Of a stretch of 6,436 bases of DNA, positions 1-5,669 are shown one piece after another (the first letter of the stretch is position 1; the number at the start of each line of letters is the position of its first letter). A program made the translations under genes and the position numbers. This DNA comes from UBA1100 sp964533265 (GTDB lineage: Bacteria; Verrucomicrobiota; Verrucomicrobiia; Limisphaerales; UBA1100): positions 1 to 6,436 of the forward strand of contig CAZHJW010000135.1 in assembly GCA_964533265.1 (NCBI GenBank), in the 5' to 3' direction. The notes beneath the pieces were generated by a model. That model ran no database searches, was not told the DNA's origin, and saw only the letters and a program-made list of their open reading frames with translations.

Positions 1-789
1 ATTCGTGACATGGTGCAAAACCATCTGCTGCAAATCCTTTCACTCGTTGCCATGGAGCCTCCTCCCTCGCTGGCAGCAGAGGATGTGCGTGGAGAGAAGG
101 TTAAGGCACTTAAATCCATCCGTGCCATGACCCCGGAGAATGTTGCCAAGCAAGTTGTACGGGGCCAGTACTTTGCCGGAACGGTTAATAGTGAAAGCCG
201 AATAGGTTACCGGCAGGAGGAAAAGGTAGATACTGAAAGCAATATAGAAACTTATGTAGCTCTCAAGCTCTTCATAGATAACTGGCGATGGAGTGGAGTG
301 CCTTTTTATCTTCGTACGGGAAAAAATCTTCCCCTGCGGGCGAGTGAGGTACGTATTCAGTTTCGACCGACGCCAAATGTGCTTTTTGCCGCGCAGGGAG
401 ACCTAGATTTAATGCCCAATGCGATCACCCTGAGATTGCAACCCGATGAAGGGATTTCCCTTCGGTTTAATGGCAAGGTACCCGGTAACAGTATTACCTC
501 AAGACCGGTGCGGATGCACTTTGGATACGACTCTGAATTCGGAGCCTATACTCCCGAAGCCTATGAGCGACTTTTGTTGGAGGCAATGGCCGGCGATTCA
601 ACGCTTTTTATTCGCCGGGATGAGGTGGAAACAGCGTGGCAGATTGTGGACGACATTCGTGCTGCTTGGGAAGGAAAGCCACTTACCAATCGGGAATTTT
701 ATGCAGCGGGTTCCTGGGGGCCGATTGCAGCGGAGGATCTTTTGGCTGATGATGGGTACGTTTGGCATGATCCCCAGCCCGCCAAATGA
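1..789 (+). CDS. zwf: Glucose-6-phosphate 1-dehydrogenase, C-terminal part (5' end outside window)
   Basis: The enzyme oxidises glucose 6-phosphate to 6-phosphogluconolactone with NAD(P)+, the first step of the oxidative pentose phosphate pathway in the cytosol. The frame is open from base 1 (I-R-D before the first Met at 10), so 262 residues of a protein usually near 500 are present. What is seen is the C-terminal alpha/beta domain: the conserved RDMVQNHLLQ helix followed by AMEPP, then ENVAKQVVRGQY, the substrate/dimer region ALKLFIDNWRWSGVPFYLRTGK, PNAITLRLQPDEGISLRF, and the terminal YERLLLEAMAGDSTLFIRRDE-VETAW stretch. The N-terminal Rossmann fold and catalytic His region lie upstream of the window. 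Its TGA stop overlaps the ATG of pgl by 4 nt (786-789), implying coupled translation. No frameshift or missing motif is visible in this part. Confidence 0.96.
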   Translation: MRDMVQNHLLQILSLVAMEPPPSLAAEDVRGEKVKALKSIRAMTPENVAKQVVRGQYFAGTVNSESRIGYRQEEKVDTESNIETYVALKLFIDNWRWSGVPFYLRTGKNLPLRASEVRIQFRPTPNVLFAAQGDLDLMPNAITLRLQPDEGISLRFNGKVPGNSITSRPVRMHFGYDSEFGAYTPEAYERLLLEAMAGDSTLFIRRDEVETAWQIVDDIRAAWEGKPLTNREFYAAGSWGPIAAEDLLADDGYVWHDPQPAK

Positions 790-1493
790 GTTATACCTTA
801 AAGCACTTCTCCGACTCCGCATCTTTGACTGAAGCTGTGGCCAAACGTTGGCATGAGGCTTTGGCTAAGCGGAAATCTGGACGTCCCTTTACCGTGGCAC
901 TTTCAGGGGGGCGCACTCCCAAGGCACTATACAAAGCCTTTGCGGCCAAGGCCGGAGGTGCTCAATTGGATAATGTACACTTCTTTTGGGGAGATGAACG
1001 GATGGTGCCGCCTACTGATGAGGAAAGTAATTATAAACTCGCTGAGACACCGCTTTTCTTAGCCTTGAAGGTTTCAGAAACTCAAATCCACCGGGTGCTT
1101 ACTGAACTCGGGGAGGAATTTGCAGTGCAACAAGCCGAGGCGGAAATTTGCCGTGTGGCGGAGCTAGATGCATCCGGGCAACCGGTTCTGGATTTGGTTT
1201 TTCTGGGGATGGGTGAGGATGGTCATGTGGCATCGCTATTCCCCGCCGATTCTAAGGCGTTCGAAACAAGGGTTGTATATCGTGCGGTAACAGGGCCCAA
1301 GCCTCCACCCCGTCGTATTACTTTGGGCTATCCCACCTTGGCAGCTGCGCGAGAGGTATGGGTGTTGGCAAGTGGTGAAGGAAAGAAAAAAGCTCTGAAG
1401 ACTTCTCTTGCTGCCGAAGGCGATACGCCTTTGGCAAGAGTCTTGCGGAGCCGTGAAAATACAGAGATTTTCACCGACTTCGTTTTAGAGTAA
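786..1493 (+). CDS. pgl: 6-phosphogluconolactonase (DevB type)
   Basis: Hydrolyses 6-phosphogluconolactone, the Zwf product, to 6-phosphogluconate. The 235-residue length is typical for the SugarP isomerase-fold DevB/Pgl family. Visible family motifs in order are VALSGGRTP (about residues 37-45, phosphate-binding loop), FFWGDERMVPP (66-76) with the following SNY, and LVFLGMGEDGHVASLFP (137-153), which carries the conserved Asp-Gly-His of the active site. The C-terminal part has RRITLGYPTLAAAREVWVL, also usual for the family. The ATG is fixed by the ATGA overlap with the zwf stop, so zwf and pgl are co-transcribed and probably translationally coupled, matching their consecutive reactions. No signal peptide is seen; a cytosolic enzyme is expected. 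Confidence 0.95.
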   Translation: MSYTLKHFSDSASLTEAVAKRWHEALAKRKSGRPFTVALSGGRTPKALYKAFAAKAGGAQLDNVHFFWGDERMVPPTDEESNYKLAETPLFLALKVSETQIHRVLTELGEEFAVQQAEAEICRVAELDASGQPVLDLVFLGMGEDGHVASLFPADSKAFETRVVYRAVTGPKPPPRRITLGYPTLAAAREVWVLASGEGKKKALKTSLAAEGDTPLARVLRSRENTEIFTDFVLE

Positions 1494-1502
1494 GCTTCTG
1501 GC

Positions 1503-1784
1503 ATGGACGCTCCGACGCCCGAGAACGATACAGAATCCACAAAAGAAAAACTTCCCCGCGAATCGCATTTGCGCAGCATTCTCAAGGCGGTAAGCTGGCG
1601 GCTGGTGGCGACGCTCACTACGGTGCTGATTGCTTATATGATGATCGGTGATGTGAATGTAGCTATGAAAATTGGAGCGGTGGAAGTTGTGGCGAAAATG
1701 CTTATTTATTATTTTCACGAACGTGCTTGGGCACAAGTCCCGCTGGGTACCATCCGAAAACTAATTCCCACAGGAAACAAATGA
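1503..1784 (+). CDS. DUF2061 family small membrane protein
   Basis: A 93-residue protein of unknown function. After a polar N-terminus of about 22 residues it shows the DUF2061 signature: KAVSWRLVATLTTVLIAY (28-45) followed by an MIGD turn, a second helix-like stretch AMKIGAVEVVAKMLIYY (54-70), and the diagnostic FHERAW (71-76). Two transmembrane helices with a short connecting loop are likely (inference from hydrophobicity). Elsewhere DUF2061 domains occur alone or joined to sulfate-assimilation proteins such as APS kinase; that is family knowledge and hints at sulfur metabolism but proves nothing. It starts 9 nt after the pgl stop, and its TGA overlaps the start of the sulfatase (ATGA, 1781-1784), which makes the sulfate link more suggestive here. 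No strong Shine-Dalgarno is seen before its ATG. Confidence 0.85.
   Translation: MDAPTPENDTESTKEKLPRESHLRSILKAVSWRLVATLTTVLIAYMMIGDVNVAMKIGAVEVVAKMLIYYFHERAWAQVPLGTIRKLIPTGNK
1772..1775 (+). promoter_or_regulatory. Shine-Dalgarno AGGA that sets the sulfatase start
   Basis: AGGA lies 5 nt upstream of the ATG at 1781, inside the end of the DUF2061 gene. It supports starting the sulfatase at 1781 rather than at the in-frame ATG at 1727. The longer start would put 18 polar residues in front of the signal peptide and would overlap the upstream gene by 58 nt. Confidence 0.55.
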
Positions 1785-3181
1785 TTAGGTGGGCGCTCAG
1801 CTGGACACTGGTCCTGGCTTACGCACTAAACGGGGCTAAGCCCAACTTTTTGGTCATTGTCACAGATGATCAACGGCCTGATACAATAGGAGCACTCGGC
1901 AATCCACGCATCGATACACCTAATCTTGATTGGCTGGTACAAAACGGGATTACTTTTGAGAATTTTATTTGCTCTAATCCGCTTTGCGTTCCAAGTCGAG
2001 CCGAGATCCTGACCGGCTGTACGGGATTCCGTAACGGAGTTCTTGGCATGGGAGGTGAGAAGATGAACCCGAAGTTGATCTTGTGGCCCGCAGCCATGTC
2101 ATCAGGAGGGTACTCTACTTGGTACTCGGGTAAGTGGATGAATGACGGCAAGCCGACCACTCGAGGGTACCATGAAACTAGTGCACTTTTTACTGGAGGC
2201 GGGGGTACGTGGAAAAAGGGGGAAGTGGTTCGCGGGCGTAAAGGGCGACCCATTACCGGATATCGTAACTGGACATTCAAGAACACACAAGGCAGGCCGG
2301 AATTGAACAAGGGAATTGGACTCACGTCACTAACCGATAAATACATCGCTGATGGCGCACTGAAATTTATGCAGCGCAAAACCGATAAACCATTCTTTCT
2401 GCACGTGAATTTCACGGGTCCTCATGATCCGCTGGTATATCCAGAGGGTTATGAAAAGAAGTACACCGCCGCCAAAATGAAACTTCCCCAAAACTTTCTG
2501 CCGCGGCACCCGTTTGACCATGGCAACTTTGAGGGGCGCGATGAACGGCTCCTGCCTTGGCCGCGCACTAAGGTAGATGTTCTGGATGAGTTGGCGATTT
2601 ACTATGCGATCATCGATAACATCGATAAACAGGTTGGTCGTATGCTCGATCAGCTTCGCGCGGATGGACGTTTAAAAAACACGTACGTAATTTTCACTAG
2701 CGACCATGGGTTGGCCATCGGCAGTCACGGCTTGATGGGGAAACAAAACATGTATGACCACACGATGCGTGTGCCGTTCTTCATCGCAGGCCCTGGTCTG
2801 GCAAAAGGGTGCCGGACGTCCGCCTTCGCCAATTTGCGCGACATTTATCCTACAGTCTGCGAACTGGCTGGAATTGCGATTCCTGAGACCGTCGAGGCGA
2901 AAAGTCTGACGCCGATTCTTCGTGATCAGCACAAGATTATACATAAAGCCGGTTATGGTTATTTCCGGGATGTTCAGCGCATGTTTCAGACCGAACAGTG
3001 GAAGTTGGTCTTCTATCCAAAAATCAATCGCTACCAGCTGTTTGACCTCAAGGCCGATCCGTACGAGCAGAAAAACTTGATCAAGGTCAAAGGTCACCAG
3101 GCACGTGTTGCGGTTATGCGCCAATCCCTGATCCAATGGTTCAACGATCGAGGAGATGCAATTAGCCGGTCTATAGAATAG
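1781..3181 (+). CDS. Secreted Cys-type sulfatase (family S1, arylsulfatase-like)
   Basis: Predicted to hydrolyse a sulfate ester, probably on a polysaccharide or other sulfated organic compound; the substrate cannot be told from sequence alone. From the ATG at 1781 it has 466 residues. A short signal peptide (about 1-19, hydrophobic WALSWTLVLAYAL) points to export. The mature start FLVIVTDDQ gives metal ligands D29 and D30. The CVPSR motif (69-73) is the C-x-P-x-R site where Cys69 would become formylglycine, and GYSTWYSGKW supplies Lys118. Further family residues are GPHDP (His215) and the SDHG (Asp308, His309) block followed by HGLMGKQN (Lys321). The C-terminus LFDLKADPYEQKNL is the usual sulfatase ending. 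Length is normal and no key residue is missing. It overlaps DUF2061 by 4 nt and ends the zwf-pgl operon. Confidence 0.93.
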   Translation: MIRWALSWTLVLAYALNGAKPNFLVIVTDDQRPDTIGALGNPRIDTPNLDWLVQNGITFENFICSNPLCVPSRAEILTGCTGFRNGVLGMGGEKMNPKLILWPAAMSSGGYSTWYSGKWMNDGKPTTRGYHETSALFTGGGGTWKKGEVVRGRKGRPITGYRNWTFKNTQGRPELNKGIGLTSLTDKYIADGALKFMQRKTDKPFFLHVNFTGPHDPLVYPEGYEKKYTAAKMKLPQNFLPRHPFDHGNFEGRDERLLPWPRTKVDVLDELAIYYAIIDNIDKQVGRMLDQLRADGRLKNTYVIFTSDHGLAIGSHGLMGKQNMYDHTMRVPFFIAGPGLAKGCRTSAFANLRDIYPTVCELAGIAIPETVEAKSLTPILRDQHKIIHKAGYGYFRDVQRMFQTEQWKLVFYPKINRYQLFDLKADPYEQKNLIKVKGHQARVAVMRQSLIQWFNDRGDAISRSIE

Positions 3182-3222
3182 GATTGTGCTTGGCCAAAAA
3201 GTGTGTTTTTATAGCGACAGTC

Positions 3223-3237
3223 GGGAGCAAATCTCCC
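3223..3237 (+). other. Small hairpin in the leader of the universal stress gene
   Basis: GGGAG (3223-3227) and CTCCC (3233-3237) form a perfect 5-bp stem with a 5-nt loop, ending 7 nt before the ATG at 3245. GGGAG is also the only Shine-Dalgarno-like sequence in the gap, although at 17 nt it is too far from the ATG to work in the usual way. The hairpin could hide it or stabilise the mRNA end. It is not followed by a T-run, so it is not a terminator. The rest of 3182-3244 holds no clear promoter. Confidence 0.35.
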
Positions 3238-3244
3238 AATTGCC

Positions 3245-4117
3245 ATGATCAATCGAATTCTTGTTTGTCTCGATAAGTCTACTTACACCAATGCGGCTAT
3301 CGATTATGCCTGTTGGTTAGCCAAACACCATGATGCTAGTATTGAAGGTCTGGTGGTTCTGGATGTAGATGGAGTGAATCGGTCGGTTGGGCCGGTTCCC
3401 TTGGGGGCAATGAGGTTTGCCAAGACCAGCATTGCCAGTAAGGAGGAGGACTATCACTCCCTAATGGAGGAGTTGCTCGAGAATTTTTCAAAGCGTTGTG
3501 GAGAGGCCGGTGTTCGCTGCACCGAGTTTGAAATGCAAGGGGCCCCGGCTGAATCTATTCTTGAGGAATCAAATTATTTTGATTGTGTTGTAGTTGGTTT
3601 GCGCACGTTTTTCACCTACGGAAGCGGTGCCGGTGCGGATGGTAAATATGGCACCGATGATGATGAGCCTGGTGATTCATTGGAGAAGATCATGGATCAA
3701 TCTTTGGCCCCGGTATTTGCCGTTCCACTTGGGTGGAAGCCAGATGATGAATTTAGCGTGTTGATTGCGCTAAACGGGAGCCCTCACTCTATGCGTGCAT
3801 TGAGGCAATTTGCTCGTTTGTATGGTCGTTCTAAGGTGAGAATTACTTTGATGCATTGTTCAGATGACGGGAATGGCAGTGCTGAGATGCTAACAAAGTC
3901 CGCTAGTTTCCTTCGAGCACATGGCTTCGAGTATGTGGAGTCCAAAACAGAGTCGGGTGATGTTCGTAAGGTTATGAACACCGGATATTGTGAGCCTTTT
4001 GACCTTATTGTACTGGGAGCTCATGGCAGCAGTGGAGTGGTTGAATTCTTTACGGGTAGCTTGTGTACCGAACTCATTGACCGTGGAAATAAACCCTTGC
4101 TGATTGCTAACGGCTGA
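3245..4117 (+). CDS. Universal stress protein with two tandem Usp domains
   Basis: A cytosolic 290-residue protein made of two Usp (PF00582-type) folds in a row, roughly residues 1-162 and 168-290. Domain 1 opens with INRILVCLDKS and domain 2 with FSVLIALNGSPHSMRALRQF, each the expected first strand plus helix. Domain 2 keeps the nucleotide-binding pattern G-x2-G-x9-G-S: G258, G261, G271, S272 in VLGAHGSSG and FFTGS, so ATP binding is likely. Domain 1 lacks this motif and instead carries an acidic, glycine-rich insertion (about 126-145, with ADGKYGTDDDEPGDS). Tandem Usps with one intact site are common; the role in stress or energy limitation is family knowledge, and no specific partner is visible. 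No Shine-Dalgarno lies close to the ATG. The pseudogene downstream begins 21 nt after its stop. Confidence 0.88.
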   Translation: MINRILVCLDKSTYTNAAIDYACWLAKHHDASIEGLVVLDVDGVNRSVGPVPLGAMRFAKTSIASKEEDYHSLMEELLENFSKRCGEAGVRCTEFEMQGAPAESILEESNYFDCVVVGLRTFFTYGSGAGADGKYGTDDDEPGDSLEKIMDQSLAPVFAVPLGWKPDDEFSVLIALNGSPHSMRALRQFARLYGRSKVRITLMHCSDDGNGSAEMLTKSASFLRAHGFEYVESKTESGDVRKVMNTGYCEPFDLIVLGAHGSSGVVEFFTGSLCTELIDRGNKPLLIANG

Positions 4118-4138
4118 TTTGGTGTTGCCTGTTTTCGT

Positions 4139-4579
4139 GTGAAGGCGAAATTGGACCCCTTGAAAGCCTTTTTTCTCTTTCTCCTTTCTGCGTTAATTGC
4201 GAGTGCTGCAGATGTTCGTGTGGTGGTCTGGGATGAACAACAGCCAAGGCAGAAGCTGGCTCTTGAAAACTTCCTTGGTAACGCCTTCGCTGGTCACCTC
4301 AAGATGCGGCCGGGCGCATTCCGCCATTGCGTAATTCCATGGTAACCCCTGCCTATTTAGCTCTCCAGCGTCGAGGAGTAGTGACAACTGTTCGAGTTTG
4401 TATTCAGGGAGACTTTCACTGGCGGCGAATGGTTTCGTAGCGGCAGAGTGTGGAACTGGGGAATAGGCAAAGTGGTTTATTTTCGGTCTGGGCATGAGGC
4501 CTATCCGGTTTACAAGGAGGAGTATCCTTTGCTCGTGATTGAGAATGCAGTGCGTTGGCTGGCGTCCGAATTACCTTAA
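4139..4579 (+). pseudogene. ThuA-domain protein remnant, central part deleted
   Basis: Two pieces in the same frame match the two ends of a ThuA-like (trehalose-utilisation, glutamine-amidotransferase-fold) protein. The N-terminal piece, from a GTG at 4139, has a signal-peptide-like stretch (AFFLFLLSALIASAA) and then DVRVVVWDEQQPRQKL with LENFLGN, the usual first strand and helix. The C-terminal piece, 4385-4579, reads FTGGEWFRSGRVWNWG, KVVYFRSGHEAYPVY and IENAVRWLASELP, the usual last strands and helix. About 150 residues that intact relatives have in between are gone. Some 70 nt replace them, with in-frame stops at 4343 (TAA), 4358 (TAG), 4379 (TAG) and 4382 (TGA). No simple frameshift restores the gene, so decay by internal deletion is the best reading. 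An open reading in another frame across the filler (about 4310-4440) resembles nothing I know. Its stop overlaps that of the convergent VOC gene. Confidence 0.8.
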
Positions 4580-4950
4580 GAATTAGGGGGTGCAGTGCAA
4601 AGCTCTACACTGTGTCCATCTGGGTCAGTGACGTAGATTTGAAATGCCCCATCAGGTCGAGTTCGGCGCTCGTAGTAATCTACTTCCAGTTGTTGAAGAT
4701 GGGTTTCCCATGCATCCATGTCATCGATTAAAAGTGCAAAATGATTACTTCTTGGATGTGAGTGTACAGGTTGATCTCGTTCGCCAATGAGATGCAGTTC
4801 CTGTGATTTTCCTAATTGGTACCATGCCCCAGGAAAGTTGAAAGATGGGCGTGGAATGGGTTTTAGATTGAGGATTCGCTTATAGAATTCGCAGCTCTTT
4901 TCCACATTTTTTACGTGCAACGCCACGTGATTCAGTTCCCGATGTTCCAT
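4576..4950 (-). CDS. VOC family (glyoxalase/bleomycin-resistance fold) protein
   Basis: A 124-residue single-domain protein of the vicinal oxygen chelate superfamily, which includes metal-dependent lyases, dioxygenases, epimerases and drug-resistance proteins. Two beta-alpha-beta-beta-beta modules are visible: ELNHVALHVKNVEKSCEFY leading to GAWYQLG and QELHLIG, then RSNHFALLIDDMDAWETHL leading to FQIYVTDPDGHSVELC. Probable metal ligands are His8, Glu51 or His53, His70 and Glu116. The set is complete, so an active metal enzyme is likely, but the substrate is unknown; glyoxalase I or a fosfomycin-type role cannot be chosen from sequence. It has no signal peptide. Its TAA overlaps the stop of the convergent ThuA remnant inside a CTTAAG palindrome. 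It is separated from the upstream peroxiredoxin by a terminator and has its own promoter, apparently without a leader. Confidence 0.88.
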   Translation of the reverse strand: MEHRELNHVALHVKNVEKSCEFYKRILNLKPIPRPSFNFPGAWYQLGKSQELHLIGERDQPVHSHPRSNHFALLIDDMDAWETHLQQLEVDYYERRTRPDGAFQIYVTDPDGHSVELCTAPPNS

Positions 4951-4956
4951 GACGCG

Positions 4957-4985
4957 AATTTAGTCGATTACAAGGTGTGTTTCAA
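4957..4985 (-). promoter_or_regulatory. Sigma70-type promoter of the VOC gene, predicting a leaderless mRNA
   Basis: On the minus strand TTGAAA (4985-4980, 5 of 6 to the -35 consensus) and TAAATT (4962-4957, 4 of 6 to the -10) stand exactly 17 nt apart. Only 6 nt separate the -10 from the ATG at 4950, so transcription should begin at or next to the A of the start codon. No Shine-Dalgarno sequence precedes the ATG, which agrees with leaderless translation. Position and spacing are seen; activity is inferred. Confidence 0.55.
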
Positions 4986-5009
4986 GGCAGGCGAAGGGGG
5001 CTCAATTGC

Positions 5010-5049
5010 AATAAAAGCAGAAAGACCCACCTTGTGAGTGGGTCTTTCT
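5010..5049 (-). terminator. Rho-independent terminator of the peroxiredoxin gene
   Basis: A perfect 12-bp inverted repeat (5019-5030 with 5038-5049) encloses a 7-nt loop. Read on the minus strand, the stem is followed by GCTTTTATT, a T-rich tail. It lies about 18 nt after the peroxiredoxin stop (5068-5070), so it ends that transcript and insulates the VOC gene. On the plus strand the stem is not followed by a T-run, so it probably acts in one direction only. Confidence 0.85.
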
Positions 5050-5067
5050 ATTGGTGTTGGGAGATGT

Positions 5068-5598
5068 TTATTTCAATCCCACGCCAAGCTCTTTGAGTGT
5101 TTTTGCAGCATTAGCACCATCTTTAGCTGCACTCACATTCTTGTCGATTTTAAGAATCTTGCCATCTTTTCCAATATAGAAAGTCCACCGATGTGGAAAA
5201 GGTCGCAAGCTGGTGACAACCCCATATTTTTTGGCTGTTTCTTTTGAGGGATCGCTCAGGATCGGGTAATCCGCCTCCAACGATTTGGCAAAATTGATAT
5301 TTCCTTTTTTGCCGTCGGCTGGGTCACAGCTAGCCGTGAAGTAAGCTGCTTTGAACTTTCTCAGATTATCGCCGTTCTCACGGAACGACTTACATTGTTT
5401 CGTTCAGCCACCGGTAAATGCCTTGGGAAACCAAGCGATGACCACGGCTTCTTTACCTTTGTAATCGGAAAGTTTGTAGGTCTTGCCATCACTTCCTTTT
5501 AGGGAGAAGTCGGGGGCGGCATCACCTACCTTGAGTTCAGCCGCTCCTGCGCATCCGAAGCACAGGCCGGCAAACAGGGAGAAAAATTTCTTTAGCAT
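5068..5598 (-). CDS. Exported peroxiredoxin (AhpC/TSA redoxin) with selenocysteine at the active site
   Basis: Predicted thiol/selenol peroxidase that reduces hydrogen or organic peroxides outside the cytoplasm. It has 176 residues if UGA at 5406-5404 is read as selenocysteine. A signal peptide (about 1-19: MLKKFF, a hydrophobic core, then GCAGAA) precedes the redoxin start LKVGDAAPDFSLKGSDGKTY. The catalytic P-x-x-x-T-x-x-C appears as Pro58, Thr62 and UGA at codon 65. Cys69 (four residues on) may be the resolving cysteine; another Cys is at 91. Arg137 in HRWTFYIGKDG is the expected active-site arginine. Reading is otherwise open in one frame from 5598 to the TAA at 5068, with normal family sequence on both sides of the UGA. 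AAGGA at 5607-5603 precedes the ATG. A plain nonsense mutation or sequencing error is the alternative. The gene is divergent from a sulfatase (71-bp gap) and ends in a strong terminator. Confidence 0.87.
5371..5389 (-). promoter_or_regulatory. Candidate bacterial SECIS element of the peroxiredoxin mRNA
   Basis: On the minus strand GUCGUUC (5389-5383) pairs with GAACGGC (5377-5371), 7 bp including one U-G pair, around the loop CGUGA. The stem begins 14 nt after the UGA and the loop begins 22 nt after it (21 nt between). Known bacterial SECIS elements have a small loop about 16-37 nt from the UGA with a G among its first two bases; both conditions are met here. It would bind SelB carrying Sec-tRNA and recode the UGA. 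The hairpin is seen; its role is inferred. Confidence 0.72.
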
Positions 5599-5669
5599 AA
5601 TGTCCTTTTACCGGAATGCGAGCTAACCTAGCATCGCGTTCCATTCAGTAGACGAAGAGTAGGGTCCAT

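Noticed and set aside
1727..1780. Earlier in-frame ATG (1727) for the first sulfatase
   Set aside because: It would add 18 polar residues before the signal peptide and overlap DUF2061 by 58 nt; the ATG at 1781 has AGGA at the right distance and an ATGA overlap.
1870..2415. 181-residue minus-strand open frame inside the first sulfatase
   Set aside because: Antisense shadow of a well-conserved catalytic region; composition and motifs do not resemble a real protein.
3196..3210. AAAAA/TTTTT inverted repeat as a terminator after the first sulfatase
   Set aside because: The stem would be five A-T pairs with no G-C core; too weak to call.
4313..4384. Inverted piece of the missing ThuA core as filler at the deletion junction
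   Set aside because: Reverse-strand readings were compared by eye with the usual ThuA core and gave no convincing match.
5404..5406. UGA in the peroxiredoxin as a sign of an altered genetic code
   Set aside because: TGA ends zwf (787-789), DUF2061 (1782-1784) and the Usp gene (4115-4117) at the expected family lengths, so UGA is a normal stop in this genome.
5607..5634. TTTACC, 16 nt, TAGCAT as a promoter for the second sulfatase
   Set aside because: Only 4 of 6 matches in each box, a level often met by chance, and it overlaps the peroxiredoxin ribosome-binding site.
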